Shown here piece by piece: positions 36,061 through 49,111 of a stretch of DNA of 64,000 nt. Positions within the stretch are counted from its first letter, which is position 1. The number at the start of each line of letters is the position of its first letter. The DNA lies in NCBI RefSeq assembly GCF_028769735.1, contig NC_088169.1:42313229-42377228 (forward strand), read 5' to 3'. This stretch comes from Zonotrichia leucophrys gambelii (lineage: Eukaryota; Chordata; Aves; Passeriformes; Passerellidae). Position numbers and translations under genes: made by a program. The notes beneath the pieces are model-generated. The model saw nothing but the letters and a program-made list of their open reading frames with translations. It was not told where the DNA came from and made no database searches.

Positions 36061-39000
36061 ATTCAGTAGCAGAAAATGTTTTTGCAGTATCATCAGAGCT
36101 GTATCCAAGCTAGTGGGTACAGATACAGTTATATTTTCATCCTCTGTGGTAGAATGGTTCATTGCCTTCTACCATATATTTGGAAGGGAAAATTAGGGCA
36201 GTAAGGCATGGGTGTTTTAGGGTGGGTAATATCACCGGGAAACAAATCAAACCAAAAGGATCTGGCCCTCATTAAGACAACTGAACCTTATAACTGCCCC
36301 CTTCAGAAGAGTTAAATAAGGACACCAAATAGTGGTGGTGTCCATGTGCATCATACCCCTCTCCTTTCAGCTCACAGGAAGCAGTTTGAGTGGTTACAGC
36401 TTTATGGTGATGAGGCAGAGCAGAGCAGTCCTGCCTATGCCAGAGCCTGTGACCCCCATTACACAGGAATGTGCGTGCTGTGAATATTACTAAATCATAC
36501 TGGGCTGCACAGGATCACCAGCTAGTGGAGAGTAAATTACAAAATGAATCTCCAGTCTGAGCTGAGAATCATACAGGTTTCTGTTTGAAGCAGTAGGAAC
36601 TCAAAATCCCAAAGGAATTTGGAAAAAAGTTGCAGCAACTGAACTCAATAGAGGTTTAGCAAAACTAGTTAAGAAGTCAGCAGAAGTTCTTACAAATCAA
36701 ATATTAAGGCTGCAACCACAGATTTATTTTTTAAATCCTTTCCTGTAAAGCAAACCAAAGAACTCTTTAAAAGACACTTGCCTTCATACGTCTCCTTTCA
36801 AGTTCTTTTTCTGACCAAGTAAAACTCCAACACAAGGATTGTGTTGTAAGGTGTCATATGGTAGTAAAGCAATTCATCAGAACTGAATTTATAGTAAATC
36901 AAGGTTGCATGGTGTTCTGTTCTTCCAGATTACCAGGATATCAGTAACAGTATTGCCAGTGAGTGAAAAAGTGCTAAGAGCTATATATAAATGATACATT
37001 TCCCAGAGCTCATGTGAATGTCACGACACCTTTGCTAGAGGAACTGCTAGGTTAAAAATGGTCCTTTCCTGGTTGTCACACTCTTTCTGAAAAATAATTG
37101 TCTGATGAGTCAAGATGGCTTTTTCTTATTACCCCTTCATCTAATTTTGTTTGTTTTCACAGAAATATTGCCAGTCAGTAGCAGTATTGTCTAGACACAA
37201 GGGTGCATCATGCTTGTGTCTTGTACACTGAATCCAAAGGTTTTGCTTTTAGTGTCAGCATGCATAAAAAAGAGGATTTTCATTGCATTGAGTGATATTT
37301 GTAAAGGTACGTGCCTTTGCTCATTATTGCTTTAAAATAACTGCATCTTTTGTACATTAATGCTGAATATGAAAGTGTACCTTAGGCTAGGGTTTCACAG
37401 GGGTTTTTTTCACCCCCTGCACTGAAATGCTGAGCAGTGCTTCATTTGCCAAAACCCAGATGCTTCTTCCTGCTCCTGCTGTAGCCAAACATTTGATTTG
37501 AGTGGGATTTTGCATCTGTTATACCAGTGATGGGAATTGCAGGAACTCATTAGCACTCAAGACCTATGTCAGCAGACATCCTCCGGGAAAGAGAGGAAAA
37601 TGAATGCCCCACAAATAATCCACAGCAGGAGGTTTCATCCCTTCAAAGATACCAAGACAGGTATCTGTATTTCTGTAGCTATTTCTAAAATACCCATGTT
37701 TTTTTCTTCATAAATATGCTTAGATTATCTTCTGCCAACAAGCAAGTCTGATCATTCACTTCATTGGGAATAGAAATATTGGAACATAAATCAGTAATTT
37801 ATTTTTAGGGGACCTCTTAAGGATTTGATTTACTTTAATATGAGTAATCTGTACTGCAGACACATCAAAAATAAACTTTGAAGGCTGCTCTTCAAAGTCA
37901 CACCATATGTATTGGCAAAGCTCTACTTTTGTTTTTTCCTTTTTATTGGCATTTTCACAGGACAACACCTTCACATAAGAATACATGCAATTCCTCTCCC
38001 CCTTGGTAAGACTGGCTTGTTGGTAGAATGGATACTGTCCAGGAATTTAGTGCAGTTGAATGTTTGTTGCAACTTCATCACTTCTTTTTAGCACTGACAT
38101 TTTTAACTAGCATGAAAAAATGAGTAGAGGAATACATTTGTTTTCTTTAGTGTCTCCAAAATTTATTTAGGGCACAAAGGTGCTGCCATTTGGATGCTTT
38201 TATGTATAAATAACACATTTGTTGCCTCTTATGCTGAATAAACAGACCAAGGTCCTATGAAATGTCAGATATACTCTTAGCAACTGAGCCGTTTCTCATA
38301 AAGGATCAGGGAACCTAAGCATTTTTTTTTTCTTATTTATAATTAACAGCTTTGCCTTTCCAGTCAACCCTATTCTACATGTTAACATCCCAGAAGTTCT
38401 CTTCTGTTTTTTATTTTCTTTTGCTGGACACATACGAGATAATTTTTAAAATTTTGGTGCCATATTCCCACAGAAACAGGAATTACACTGTCATTTATTT
38501 GCTGTTTTTGAGAACAGTTGCCCAACTACCACCTCTTAAAAAGCAGCTGGCTAGTTATGCCACACCAAGTAGGGATTGCCAGTGGGTACTGTGAGTTCCC
38601 TGCTCTGAGATGAAGGACATTGCAAAGCACTTAAATACACTGTTGAGAATAAATAGGACCACTGAGGAGTGAATGGTTGTTTTCATACACACACAGAAAT
38701 TACATAAGTGAGTGATTGTGTAAAGCAGCTCTGCTGAGCAGAGAAGGCTGTTCAATAATAAATCCTAGAATTATTTTCAGAGCTTCGGTTGTCAAATAAG
38801 TGGCAGCATTTGGCCAGATTGTTTTTGGTTTGACAGTTGTGATAAAGAATCCATTTTGTTCCAGTTCTTGTAGCAAGTTTCTTCCACTCATCCCAACCCA
38901 AGAAGCCACACAGAAAATGACCAGATATAATTCATACCATAGCCTATGAGAGCAGAGGCTTGTTTAATTTCCAAAACCATCCTGCTTCATGTATTATTCC

Positions 39001-42000
39001 TGCAATTTAATGTAATGACTTTCTTAATGTCTCACTTGGATTCACTTCAGTAAAATGTCCTTTATCCTCCCTCCCCGCAGTTTCCTGCTTAGAAATTGCA
39101 GATTAATGAGAATTTACATGGATGAAATGAATTTTTCTCCATCAACTCTCAGCTATTTGTGAGTGGTTTACAAGTTGTGGGTTAGCTGAACTGCAGATGC
39201 AGGGACACTGAGCTGGCTCCTTGTAGAGACAACTCTGCTCTGGCAAGAGTTATATACTACTATAGAGTGATGTGGGATGGTGGCTTTACAGTTTGCAGGG
39301 TCAAGTTGGCCCAGAACCAGTTTACAGAGCCTAAGCTAAAATCACTTGGCCTCCCTGCACCATGCAGAATCAACCAAACATCTCTGCATGGAGCTGGCCC
39401 AAGCCTGGCACAGCTGACTTGGAGAGGAGGTAGAGTTTGATGGGCACTGCATTACAGCTCATAGAGTTTTATTTCTCCATGCCTCTGTGCTGCTTTCCAG
39501 CAGTGCTCCTGGTCCAAGGGATTATTGCTAAAATGGAGAAGTGGAACTGTTGTACAGAGCCAGAATGGATCCAGTGCCATGGCTGAACTGGTTGGTACAC
39601 ATTGCTGGAGTGGGAATCTGGGACAGAGACACCTGAAGGGCTCTGCTAAAGTCAGCTGTGGCCGACCTGCCTTGTTAGCTACACCAGACATGATACTGAC
39701 TCTCTTTTATTGTTCAGTTATTTTGTATATCTCAGGTATCCTCATCCCCCTGACTTGTGGTCAGCTGATAAATTCCTTTCTGAAATAAAGCTGGGTTTTG
39801 GGGAAACTTATCAACTAACGTTTGGGGAAGAAATGCTTTTTCTGAGTAAAACCTCCAATTTTCCAGTTTCTGGGACATTGAAACAGCAGTGAGTGGGACC
39901 AGCCAGCACAGTAAGGGCTACCTCAAAGGTTTCCTTTATGCTTTCCTGCAAATTGGGAAAAAATCTGTGGACCCTGTCAGACAAATTGTGCCAAGGAATT
40001 TAATGGGAGGCTGCTTGTTACCACAGACCAAAGGCATCCAGACTTAGTGCAATAGGCAGTGATATTTCTTGCCTAGGAATAGCTGTCTAGCACAAGGGTA
40101 ACTTGAGGATGATTGCGTAAAATATCTGGCTTCAGGGGAACTAGCCATTACTGGTCTGGAGTCTACAAAGGGAGCCTCCTCATCCCTGGCTCCACAGAGG
40201 GCAGTCTGCATTCCTCTACCCCCATTATGTATTTGAGGGCTGCTCAAGAGACATTAAAATATCTCTAAATTATACTGTTAGTTTTTGAAAATAAGTTTAA
40301 AATGTTTTTGAAGAGAAGCATTGACAGGTGGACTTTAATTTATAGTGTTTCTGGAGATAAATGGGTCATGCTAGAGCAGACCCAGAGAAAGTGGAATACA
40401 ACCTGCTGCTTGCTGACTGCCAGTGAGCATTACTGCCCATTTAGGAGTACAAGAACAAAAGACAAACTAAATTATTAAATGCATCTGCTTGAAAAGAATC
40501 TTAAAGGTTACATCTTACTGCATGAAACTCTCTTATCAAACTCCACATCAACAGCTGTATGTTAATTCTTGAACATTTGTGCAGGGAGACTTCTCATACC
40601 TCATTTTTCTAATGTTGTCAGTTTTCTGATAGAATCTTTGGTGCACTGAAATGTTGAGAAAGCATTAAAAAACACCAGTTTATTCAAAACTAGGTTTGCA
40701 AAATTCAGTCACTGAATGATGGGTCCTACATGAGTGCTGAAAAAGCTAAATGACATATGTGAAGGAGAAAGTTTATGTGAAACAAAGTCTGACATTAATT
40801 TAAATGTTAGTTTACTGTAACAGAGGCTGGAGTATCTATCCTATGCATCCAGGGACACAAGAACCTTTGGGAATCTTGAATTAAACTGTAATGTTGAATT
40901 TTAGGTATTTCTGCAACATTGATCTCTCTACACATATCTTGAGAGATCTGAGATCTCAAATGTGCTGCATGACATTCATTCTCTTTGTATGACATATGTG
41001 ACCTTAGAAAATTCCTCTCTAAGATGATCCCTTATTTTTCAAAAAATTTTTTTGAAAACTTTCTAATGCATTTGTTCATTATATATATAGAAGGCTTTTT
41101 CCTTTGTCCTTCTTGTGGGTATATCTTTACTTTCTTGTGGAGTAAAACTTATACCCCTTGCAACTGATGCATCCTACTGCAAAGAAGAGACTTCCAGAAG
41201 CATTATCCACACCTGATGAATTCAGGTTTATGGAATTATCTGTTCTAGATTAAAAGAAAATTCAGGGAAAACCCAAAATTAAGGGGTTTTCCTTATGAGA
41301 AACTGATTTATGATTGATTTTTCGTCTTTTTCTTCCAGCTATCAACAAAAACTGATTTATCCCTTCTCAGCACATAATCCTCATGCTGACTGTGAAGAAC
41401 TAGGAACATCAAAGTGAATATCTGCTAAAGGTACTCCTGGTGAAGAGAAGGATTTGTTTGTCTGAAGCGCTGGCCAGCCTTTCTGCACTGCAAAGGGAGT
41501 ACCAACATCTCTAGAAGAGCGCCAGGCCATAAATTCCAGAACCTCTTATTCTTTCAGCAAAGGTTTTCAAAAGCTATGAAGATGTGCAGCACCTTAGAGG
41601 AGAAGAGTATTTATACAGGGAAAGCTGCTAGGGGAAAATAATTCCAATTAATTCAGAGAGCTTTTTGGTTTTTCCCCAAATATTTTTTGTGAGCGTTTAT
41701 CATCCAGAAGAGAATCCCAGGGAAAAGATTGTTGTATTCATTTTCAATCAGACTGACAATCTTCTTTTCTGTTTGTGAATATGGTAATAATATATTTTCT
41801 CTTGTCATTACAATGATCTTTTCTAAGAAAGCAGTGGTAAACTTTATCTGAGGCATGATAATGAAGTCCTTCAACAGAAGACAGACTTCATAGGAAATTC
41901 CCACCTCACCTGAATTCAGCTCTCAAAAACAAGAGGATGAAGAGCTATATAACCTTTTTTACTTTGTGAAGTTTTATTGTCGAATTTTGCTTTCTAAAAA

Positions 42001-42748
42001 TATAAGAGCATGTCAAATATGAAAAAAACCCTCTTCCATGTGTATAGTTTGTTCAGTTTGGCTATCAGGTTTCACTCACAAGGCTGCCCTAAAGATTTCT
42101 CTTCCTCCAAATATCCTCTTAAAAACAGTGTGATACTCCGTTAGAACAACTTATAAATTATGTCCTTAACTACCTCCCATTGAAAAAATGGGGAGGAGTG
42201 AGAAGGCTCTGAGAGAGCTTGGGGGGTAGTTTAGAAGTGTTTCTCTCTGCAGTAAGGAATAGGAATTTCCATCTTCCACAGAGACTCTAAATTGCTTTTG
42301 CCTATTTGAACTACTGTAAATAGATTGAGTGCATAGAATGAAGTTGTGTAGAATGACTGGAGACAAATTGCACATTTCAGAAGATTAAAGAAGAGTTTCC
42401 ATCTCCACTTTGGGGTCAGTGGGGAGCTGTGCTAGGGTGTGCAATCTCAAGGAGCTTCTTGCTGCATGCTGCTTATCCTCAGCTGCCTGGAAGAGGGCTT
42501 TGGTCACACTATGGCTGAAACGGAAGTTCCTTTGCTCTTTTGCCTTTGGTTATATCTGGCCTGCAGTCATTGCACATACACTTAAAATATTTTAAATTAG
42601 AGGCAGTCTTCAGCAGCAGGGAGCCCAGTACATGCTGATAGAATATTTTACTTTTCTTGATGGGTGGCTCTTCCCAGGCCATTCCTATCTGTGCTACCTC
42701 AGCTAAACAGCTATCAGTGTCTGAGAAAATATATATAAAATAGCTTAG
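36061..42748. other. Long gene-free interval
   Basis: About 6.7 kb of unique DNA without a recognisable element. Open frames reach about 87 codons (39525-39788 plus, 39452-39691 minus, overlapping in a slightly GC-richer stretch at 39160-39700). Short palindromic bits occur at 40919-40957 (GATCTC/GAGATC) and 41035-41058 (A/T). No gene can be supported. Confidence 0.55.
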
Positions 42749-42793
42749 TTAATTCCAAATTACCTGCAGACTGTGCAGGTAATTGGGAATTAA
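42749..42793. repeat. Near-perfect inverted repeat, 19-bp arms, 7-base loop
   Basis: Left arm 42749-42767 (TTAATTCCAAATTACCTGC) and right arm 42775-42793 (GCAGGTAATTGGGAATTAA) are reverse complements except at one position (A42757 opposite G42785). The loop is AGACTGT. Too short for an ordinary pre-microRNA hairpin; possible origins are a palindromic element remnant or template switching. Confidence 0.93.
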
Positions 42794-43114
42794 AAGAGAG
42801 TAAAAGCAGTTTATTAATGTAAATATATTTTCTTAAAAACTTCTCCAAACAACAAGCAACAATAGATTGGAAGAGATGGGAGTCACTGAGAATTGGTATT
42901 GCAAGTCTTTTATGATATAAAGCTTTTAATAAAATTATGAGGCTGCGCCTTAAAAGCAAGTAATTTTGTCCTCCCTATTTGAATGAAGAGGAATTCCAGA
43001 ATCTCATTGCTCTAATTTTACAAAGTCTTTCTTTAAGTCCCAGAAACAAATATTGTGCCATTATCCTCCAACTTAAATTTCTATTTTCTTTCCTTATTCT
43101 TGTTTCTGAGATAA

Positions 43115-43704
43115 TGTACCGGTTGGTTCTGGCTGGGATGGAGTTAATGTTCCTCAAAGGGGCCCATATGGTGATTTGCTTTGATTTGAGAGTGAAACAG
43201 TGCTGATAACACACCAGTGTTTTGGCTATTGCTGGACAGTGCCTGCATGGCATTTGGGCTTTCCCAGTTTCTCGTGCTGCCTCCTCAGTGAGGGGGCTGG
43301 GATGGGACACAGCTGGGACATCAAACCCCAACTGACCAGAAAGGCATTTCAGGCCCTGTAATGTAACACTCAGCAATAAAAGCTCAAGGAAATAGGAGGA
43401 AAGAGACATTCACAGTTGGGGCTTTTGTCTTCACAAGTAACCACTACCTATGCTTTCCTGGTTGGCTTTCCTGGAAATGGCTGAGGGTTGGCTTTCCTGG
43501 AAATGACCAACCATCTTTTTCCTGGTGGGAAGCAGGGAATGAATAACTTAATTTGCATTGCTTCACATGCAGCTTTGCTTCCCCTATTAAACTGTTTTTA
43601 GCTCCCTCCCCTAGTTTTTCAGCTTTCCTTCCAATTCTCTTTCCATGAGTGACTGGGTTGGGGCTCAGCTGTTGGCCAATGTCATCCAAGTACCAAGACT
43701 GACA
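43115..43704 (+). mobile_element. LTR of an avian ERVL-type endogenous retrovirus (probable solo LTR)
   Basis: Starts TGTACCGGTTGGTTCTGGC and carries blocks typical of a widespread bird ERVL LTR: CTGGGATGGAGTTAATGTTC, GCTGATAACACACCAGTG, CCCCAACTGACCAGAAAGG, a TATA-position CAATAAAAGC near 43374, TTTGTCTTCACAAGTAACC, CCTATTAAACTG with an ATTAAA poly(A) variant at 43586-43591, and CTCAGCTGTTGGC near the end. It most likely ends GACTGACA at 43704, where ATAA at 43111-43114 and 43705-43708 could be a 4-base duplication; five bases would be expected, so the boundary is uncertain. No internal retroviral sequence adjoins it. The 144-codon minus frame 42975-43409 is an artefact. Confidence 0.88.
43460..43505. 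repeat. 20-bp direct duplication inside the ERVL LTR
   Basis: GGTTGGCTTTCCTGGAAATG occurs at 43460-43479 and again at 43486-43505 (period 26), separated by GCTGAG. Other members of this LTR family have a single such block as far as I recall, so this is a copy-specific or subfamily-specific duplication. Confidence 0.9.
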
Positions 43705-46700
43705 ATAAAAGCATTTTCTTACTCTCTTCCAGGCCTGATTTTTGTAACTCTAATTCTTAGAGCTGGAACATATTCAGCCATTCTCTACATATTCCATTTT
43801 GGACCCTTTGTCCTGATGACAAACTGCATTTCTTTCTTTATTTTCTTTAATTTTTTTCCTAGTGAAAATATTTCCACTGATACACCCCAGGGTACAGATT
43901 TATTTTTCATTGCACTTTATGAATCCCACTCAGTTTCTGACTGCTACTTCTTGTGACTGTGAATAATGCTAAGTATTTCTTCTCTGGGCAGCACAGCTCA
44001 AAGAAAGGGAAAACATTGATTGTTTATGTCATCAGAGGTGTGTTGACTCTACTAAAAATCAAATAATTTACTACTGTTTTGTTTTATACCAGCATTCACT
44101 TTGAAGGAAACATTGGTGCTTGCTGACACATTTTGAAAGAACTGAACAGTGAGGTCAGGATTCAAATCTCTGACACATCAGTGGTACTTGGGAGAGAGCC
44201 AAGCATGAGCTCTTCAACCATGTGCTTCAGGTTTTTAACTGTCAGACTCTGTGAAAAATGTTAAACTTAGAGGGGATAACACAAATCTTATGGTGAAGGG
44301 AAAAGTGTAGTGTGGCTACATGGAACCATTACAAACTCCAAAATGAACCATGGTTGCTTAGTCAGGGGGTCTGGACACTTGCTTGTCACGAAGAATTTGA
44401 CCTGGGTATGTTGTCTCACAAAAAATGTACAGCTGAGATACCTCTGACAAAATCTATAATTTTTTTTTGTCATCCTTTCCCCCCTTAGTCCACAGAGAAA
44501 GACAGGAACTGCTAAAGCAGAGTTCATCTCACCCAATGTAAGTGGTTAAAGTTGTCTCTTTTTTTTTTTAGGGATACAGGTTTATTTCTGTCCCAAGATA
44601 AAACTTTGATTCAGCTCAAAATTCAGACATATATACATGTAGACACTTACATCCTACACATTTAGGTTGTCTGAATCTGGAGCTCTTAATTTAAGTTGGT
44701 ATGAATAGTTCTTTTGGATTATTTTGCCACTTGGGAAGCGTTTTCTAAAGAGCCTTTATTTCCACCTTGTTTTTTTTTCTAGTTTTTATTAGATAGTGTA
44801 GTAGGTTTAATTTGGGGTGTTTTTCAGATGTGAGAATAAATCTGATTTTTTGGACGCATTAACACGAAATGGTAAAGAAGGGACCAAGAGTAACACACTC
44901 AAAATGAAAGCATAAACTTGATTCCCTCTCCTTCTTCCTGCTGCTAGGGAGATTTCTGAGCTCTTCCTTCCTGGAACATAAATTTTTCTTGCCCTGTACT
45001 TTAGCTTTTTAATTACTTTTTATCAGGGATGAACAGAATTTCTGTCAAGCCAAGATATTTTCTTACTTGGTTTAAAAAAAGAAAAAAAAAAAAAAAAGAA
45101 AGTCATATACCTGGGAAAATTACAGAAAGACAGTTTATGGGCTGTAGCAAGTGAGAACTACTGGTGTAAAATGATTATCAATTACTCATTTTCAACCAGC
45201 TATCTCACTGGATCCATTCCACCCACTATATTGTAGTGCATTTATCAACTTAATTCAGGCAGTTAGTCATTTGATTTTCTCATTTCATTATTCTGTATAG
45301 AGAGCAATTGTTTTTTGTAATTATGGTAATAAAACTATATTTAGATCTGATTTAACCTCCCACTCCTTTAGGCATCTCAGTAAGTGCATAAGCTGTGATC
45401 CTATTTGGTCTTCTCAGTACAGATGTTCCCTTTACACTTGGGGGAAGAAGAAATGGAGCTGTCAGGGAAATTTGGACAATAGGAGGCCTCCATGAAAATC
45501 TTAAACCAGGCAGGTTTGGTTTTGGCCATGGTCATTACCAGAGAGAGACATAACTATACACTGTTTTGAATTCCAGTTCTGGAAAATCTGGCACTTCTTG
45601 AATTTTTTAAAAAATTTTCCTCCTTCAGTTTTACTCCTTTTTCTAGGTTGAAACTTTGGAAGACTTTGAGCTTTCACAGCTTCTGATGTTAGTAAAAGTT
45701 ACATAGAAAACATATATGCAGTGAAACTCTGAGGATTTGTGTTAACTATAATTTTCTACTGTTTTTTTATGAGGATGTTGGGCCAAAAACCAGGATAGAA
45801 GTCAATAATTGCAAGAGGTCAATCGCCTAATAATGTACCTGCTACCTATAAATCTACCCACAAGCTGGCTGCTTGAATGGCTTAAATTTAAAAGAAAAAT
45901 TTAGAACCGATTTTAGGATTCATAGAGTCCCTGGCATTTTGCTGAAAAAGTATTGTAAACAGCAAATATCAGAGTTGCAGTCCTCTAGCATGAAAATTTC
46001 TGCTTTGAACCCAAAACACCTTTAGCAGTTTTTGTTCCTTCTTTCAGCATCTTGCACTTAATATATCTCTCCCAGAAATTTTGTTTATCTTCTGATTACT
46101 TCCAAATTTAAGAGGGTTTTTTTCCCTGAAAAAAATGAACTCTTAAAATTTTTAATGGAAAACGAACTCTTAAAATTTGTTGAATGTGCTATTAGCTTCA
46201 TCTCTGACCTTTTGTTTTTCAGCTATATTCATTTCATACAGTCCCTTGGCTATTGCCAGAGTGTGTATTTCCAGGTTTGGGCTTCTTTGCTCATCAACAT
46301 TAGCCTTCTTTATTTCTGGTGTATTTTTAGCTAGATTACATGCACAAACCCTTGGGCATACATTAATTTATCTTTGAATGTTTTCCATTTCCCTCTGTGT
46401 CCTTTATCTCTATTGATTTATCCTGCTTGATTTCATCCTGTGCTTTTACATTCTTCTGAAACTCACTCTTTGAAATTTAACATCCTTCTTTTTTTTTTTC
46501 CTTTTGTGGTCTTACCTGTGTCCTAATTACCACCCTAATTAGGTTATGAACACAATGGCAAAGAGCCCTTGCACTTCTGCAATCCTTTTATATTTACCAC
46601 ACACAGACCTAGCCAAAGATTGATTTTTTTCTTCTAAATTCTTCCTTTTTCCCTACTGCATATACAGTATAGTGCTGTGCTTTAAACAGAAAATTAAATA

Positions 46701-47366
46701 TCTCTTAATTTATTTATCTTATGCAATGAGCCTGAATGTACTAATTCATAACTTTTACAATTTGCTTTAGATAATGTAGTGTTTACAAGTCCAATATATT
46801 GCTATAGGTTTTTTCAAATGACAACTATGAATTTGTCTAGCTTTTATATTTTTTTTCCCTTTGGTTTCATTGCAAAATCTAATAAATTAGTTTTACTGTG
46901 ACATTTTCAAACATAAAGTATGTTTACAATTTATTAACAAAAATATTACAACCATATCTCCCTTAAAATATTTCTAGTTGGAGATTTTTAAAATTTGTCT
47001 TACATGGTTATTCAAAATCTGCTCTTTGTTCCAAATGACACCTGCATGAAATTTTTCTCCTCTCATCCTCCTTTGACTCCCTAATTTATCTCAGTTTTTT
47101 AATACCAATCCTTTGTAGACTTTCCCATCATTCATCTGATCAATCTTTAACTAATTTTATCATATGCCTTGTTTTTTGCATGCACCCAAAAGTCTTTGCC
47201 ATGATGACAATGTCATTGTTATTGCCGTGTACAGGCAAAATTAAAAATTTTCAGGAATATTCTGGAGTATTGTAGGGCTTTAAAATAATGAATATTTAAA
47301 TTGCAGTCACTTATACCACCATGTCAGTAGGTAAATCCAAACACTTGATGCTTCTGTGCAAATTTA
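43705..47366. other. Gene-free interval
   Basis: About 3.7 kb of AT-rich unique DNA. It contains an A-rich run at 45073-45101, a 15-base direct repeat (GAACTCTTAAAATTT at 46137-46151 and 46164-46178) and a small inverted repeat CCTAATTA/TAATTAGG at 46522-46543. Open frames are under 85 codons and unremarkable. Confidence 0.55.
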
Positions 47367-47421
47367 TCATAGAAGCATTGAATGATTTGGGCTGGAAGGG
47401 ACCTCAGAGATCATCTAGTTA
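47367..47421 (-). mobile_element. CR1 3'-tip fragment
   Basis: ATCATAGAAGCATTGAATG, then TTTGGGCTGGAAGGGACC and TCAGAGATCATCTAGTT: the last 55 or so bases of a CR1 in reverse complement, including the octamer-like tail. Extremely 5'-truncated. A short A-rich stretch (AAAAAAAACAACAAAACCCC) follows directly. Confidence 0.85.
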
Positions 47422-49111
47422 TGCACAGGTAGAGAAAAAAAAACAACAAAACCCCACAGTCTTCTGTCTGCATATTTGTTTCTGCCTCCTCATTTAAGCA
47501 ACTTTCCCTTGCTCAAAGCAGATGGGTTCCACAAGCATACTGTTCTTGCTCTTCAGCTCCTTCCTGCTGTTATTTCAGTGCTGCTAATGCACTTCAACCA
47601 TCCAGTTGTCAGTTCTTTCACCCATTACATCTTCGAAGACTGGAAAAGATTTAGACTGACTATTTTATAATTTCATATCTCAATCATACTTATGACTGTG
47701 TCTCCAGAAAATGTTCTGTTTATTGGAAAATTATCCTATTGTATTTTTCTTCAGATTACTTTTTAGCCACCAATACCTACAGATTCTGAGATAAATTGGA
47801 TTGCCTTATTCCCACAGACATCAGTTTTAACCTCACAGTTAATGATGCAGTAACTTCAAAACAGTTCACCTGAAACTTCATTGCCAACTTTACTTTGCAA
47901 CAGCATTGAACTGAATTTCAGAAAATATTAAGAACAATTTGAAATCTTGTAGTCTCTTCATTACAAGACCCAATCCATTCCTATAGTAAAATATTAATAT
48001 TTGTGCTTTTCAGTGACAGCCTTGCTGTCTTTATTTCCCTTTATTAATTTCTGCAGTAGGACTGGGCCTGCATGTGTGCAACTATGGCTGTTCATGCAGT
48101 GACCTCCCCCAGGAAAGTGGGGTAACTCTGGGAGGTGAAGAGGGAAGAAAGCAGTATACACGTGTGACTTCCTCCTTGAAATCCTGCTCACAAAATTTGG
48201 ATGTATCATCTGTCCACACCACATTAGCTCACTCCATTTATGTTCTCAGTGCAGCTGTTTCTGTGCCATGTTCTAAAACATTTATATCTCTTATAATTGC
48301 AAGTGAGTTAGACTAATGGCCATGTAATCTGCAGGAATTTTTGGCGTGAATTTGTGGTCTGCGTGATGTTTCTTCTTGTATACAGTCGTGATTACTTCTA
48401 GAAGGTTTTAATTCTTTACCTCCTCAGGTTTCCTCCCCAGCAGAGCACCTCTTTGACCATCACACTGACAGGGAGTTGCAAGTTTCTGCATGGCTTGGTA
48501 TCTATTAAGATCTTTCCTCAGCATCTTCCCCCTTTTTCTGCTGCTCTAGTCCTCTCTTACTAGCTCTAAACCCAGGAACTCTTGATCTAACTCTTTCTCT
48601 GCTCATCTTTTCCATGTATCCTTGCTATGAAATGGTTGTTCTAGGCACCAGGGAATGTGATAACTCAGTTCACAAGCTCAAAAAACTATACTCCTGTCAG
48701 ATACTTCAGTTAATGTAGATAAACTATGTATCCATATTTCTCTTTAAATGTCTTCCTTTAGAAATCAGCATAACCTGCCCTAGTTGCAAACTTTACATTT
48801 TGCTAAGTCCAAAGATACACAGTTTGTCACATTTTACAACTCACTGGGTTGAAGTAAAAGAGGATGAACACAATATGAAGCAATCAAGGCCTTGTGAAGA
48901 GGGCCCTCATCACACCCAGTCAGACCCCTGGTGTAATCCAATTAAATTGAATAGTTCAAAGGAAACCCCAGAGGATTAAACACACTTACCCAAGCAAACC
49001 CATTTCCTACCACTTGAGGGGTATAGCTCTGAAAACATGCATCTCATTAAGTTCCTAAAATGGCAATTAAGGCTAAAAGGTTAGAGAAAGATAATAAAGC
49101 ATTATAGGGAT
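47422..49111. other. Gene-free interval
   Basis: Begins with a short A/C-rich stretch at 47433-47457, then unique sequence. Open frames on both strands at 47994-48316 overlap and lack recognisable domains. If the pol remnant at 49112 continued, its downstream part would lie around 48860-49110 on the minus strand, but I cannot recognise integrase there. Confidence 0.5.

Noticed and set aside
35858..36061. 67-codon frame of I, Y, S, L repeats
   Set aside because: Pure translation of the TATC/TATA microsatellite.
40919..40957. GATCTC/GAGATC palindromic cluster
   Set aside because: Short overlapping palindromes of simple composition; no wider structure.
41035..41058. A/T palindrome TTTTTCAAAAAA...TTTTTTTGAAAA
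   Set aside because: Expected from A and T runs in AT-rich sequence.
42975..43409. 144-codon minus-strand open frame
   Set aside because: Antisense of the ERVL-type LTR plus flank; no gene-like feature.
44150..44172. GGATTCAAATCTC, a tRNA B-box look-alike
   Set aside because: No A-box or cloverleaf-forming sequence upstream at the right distance.
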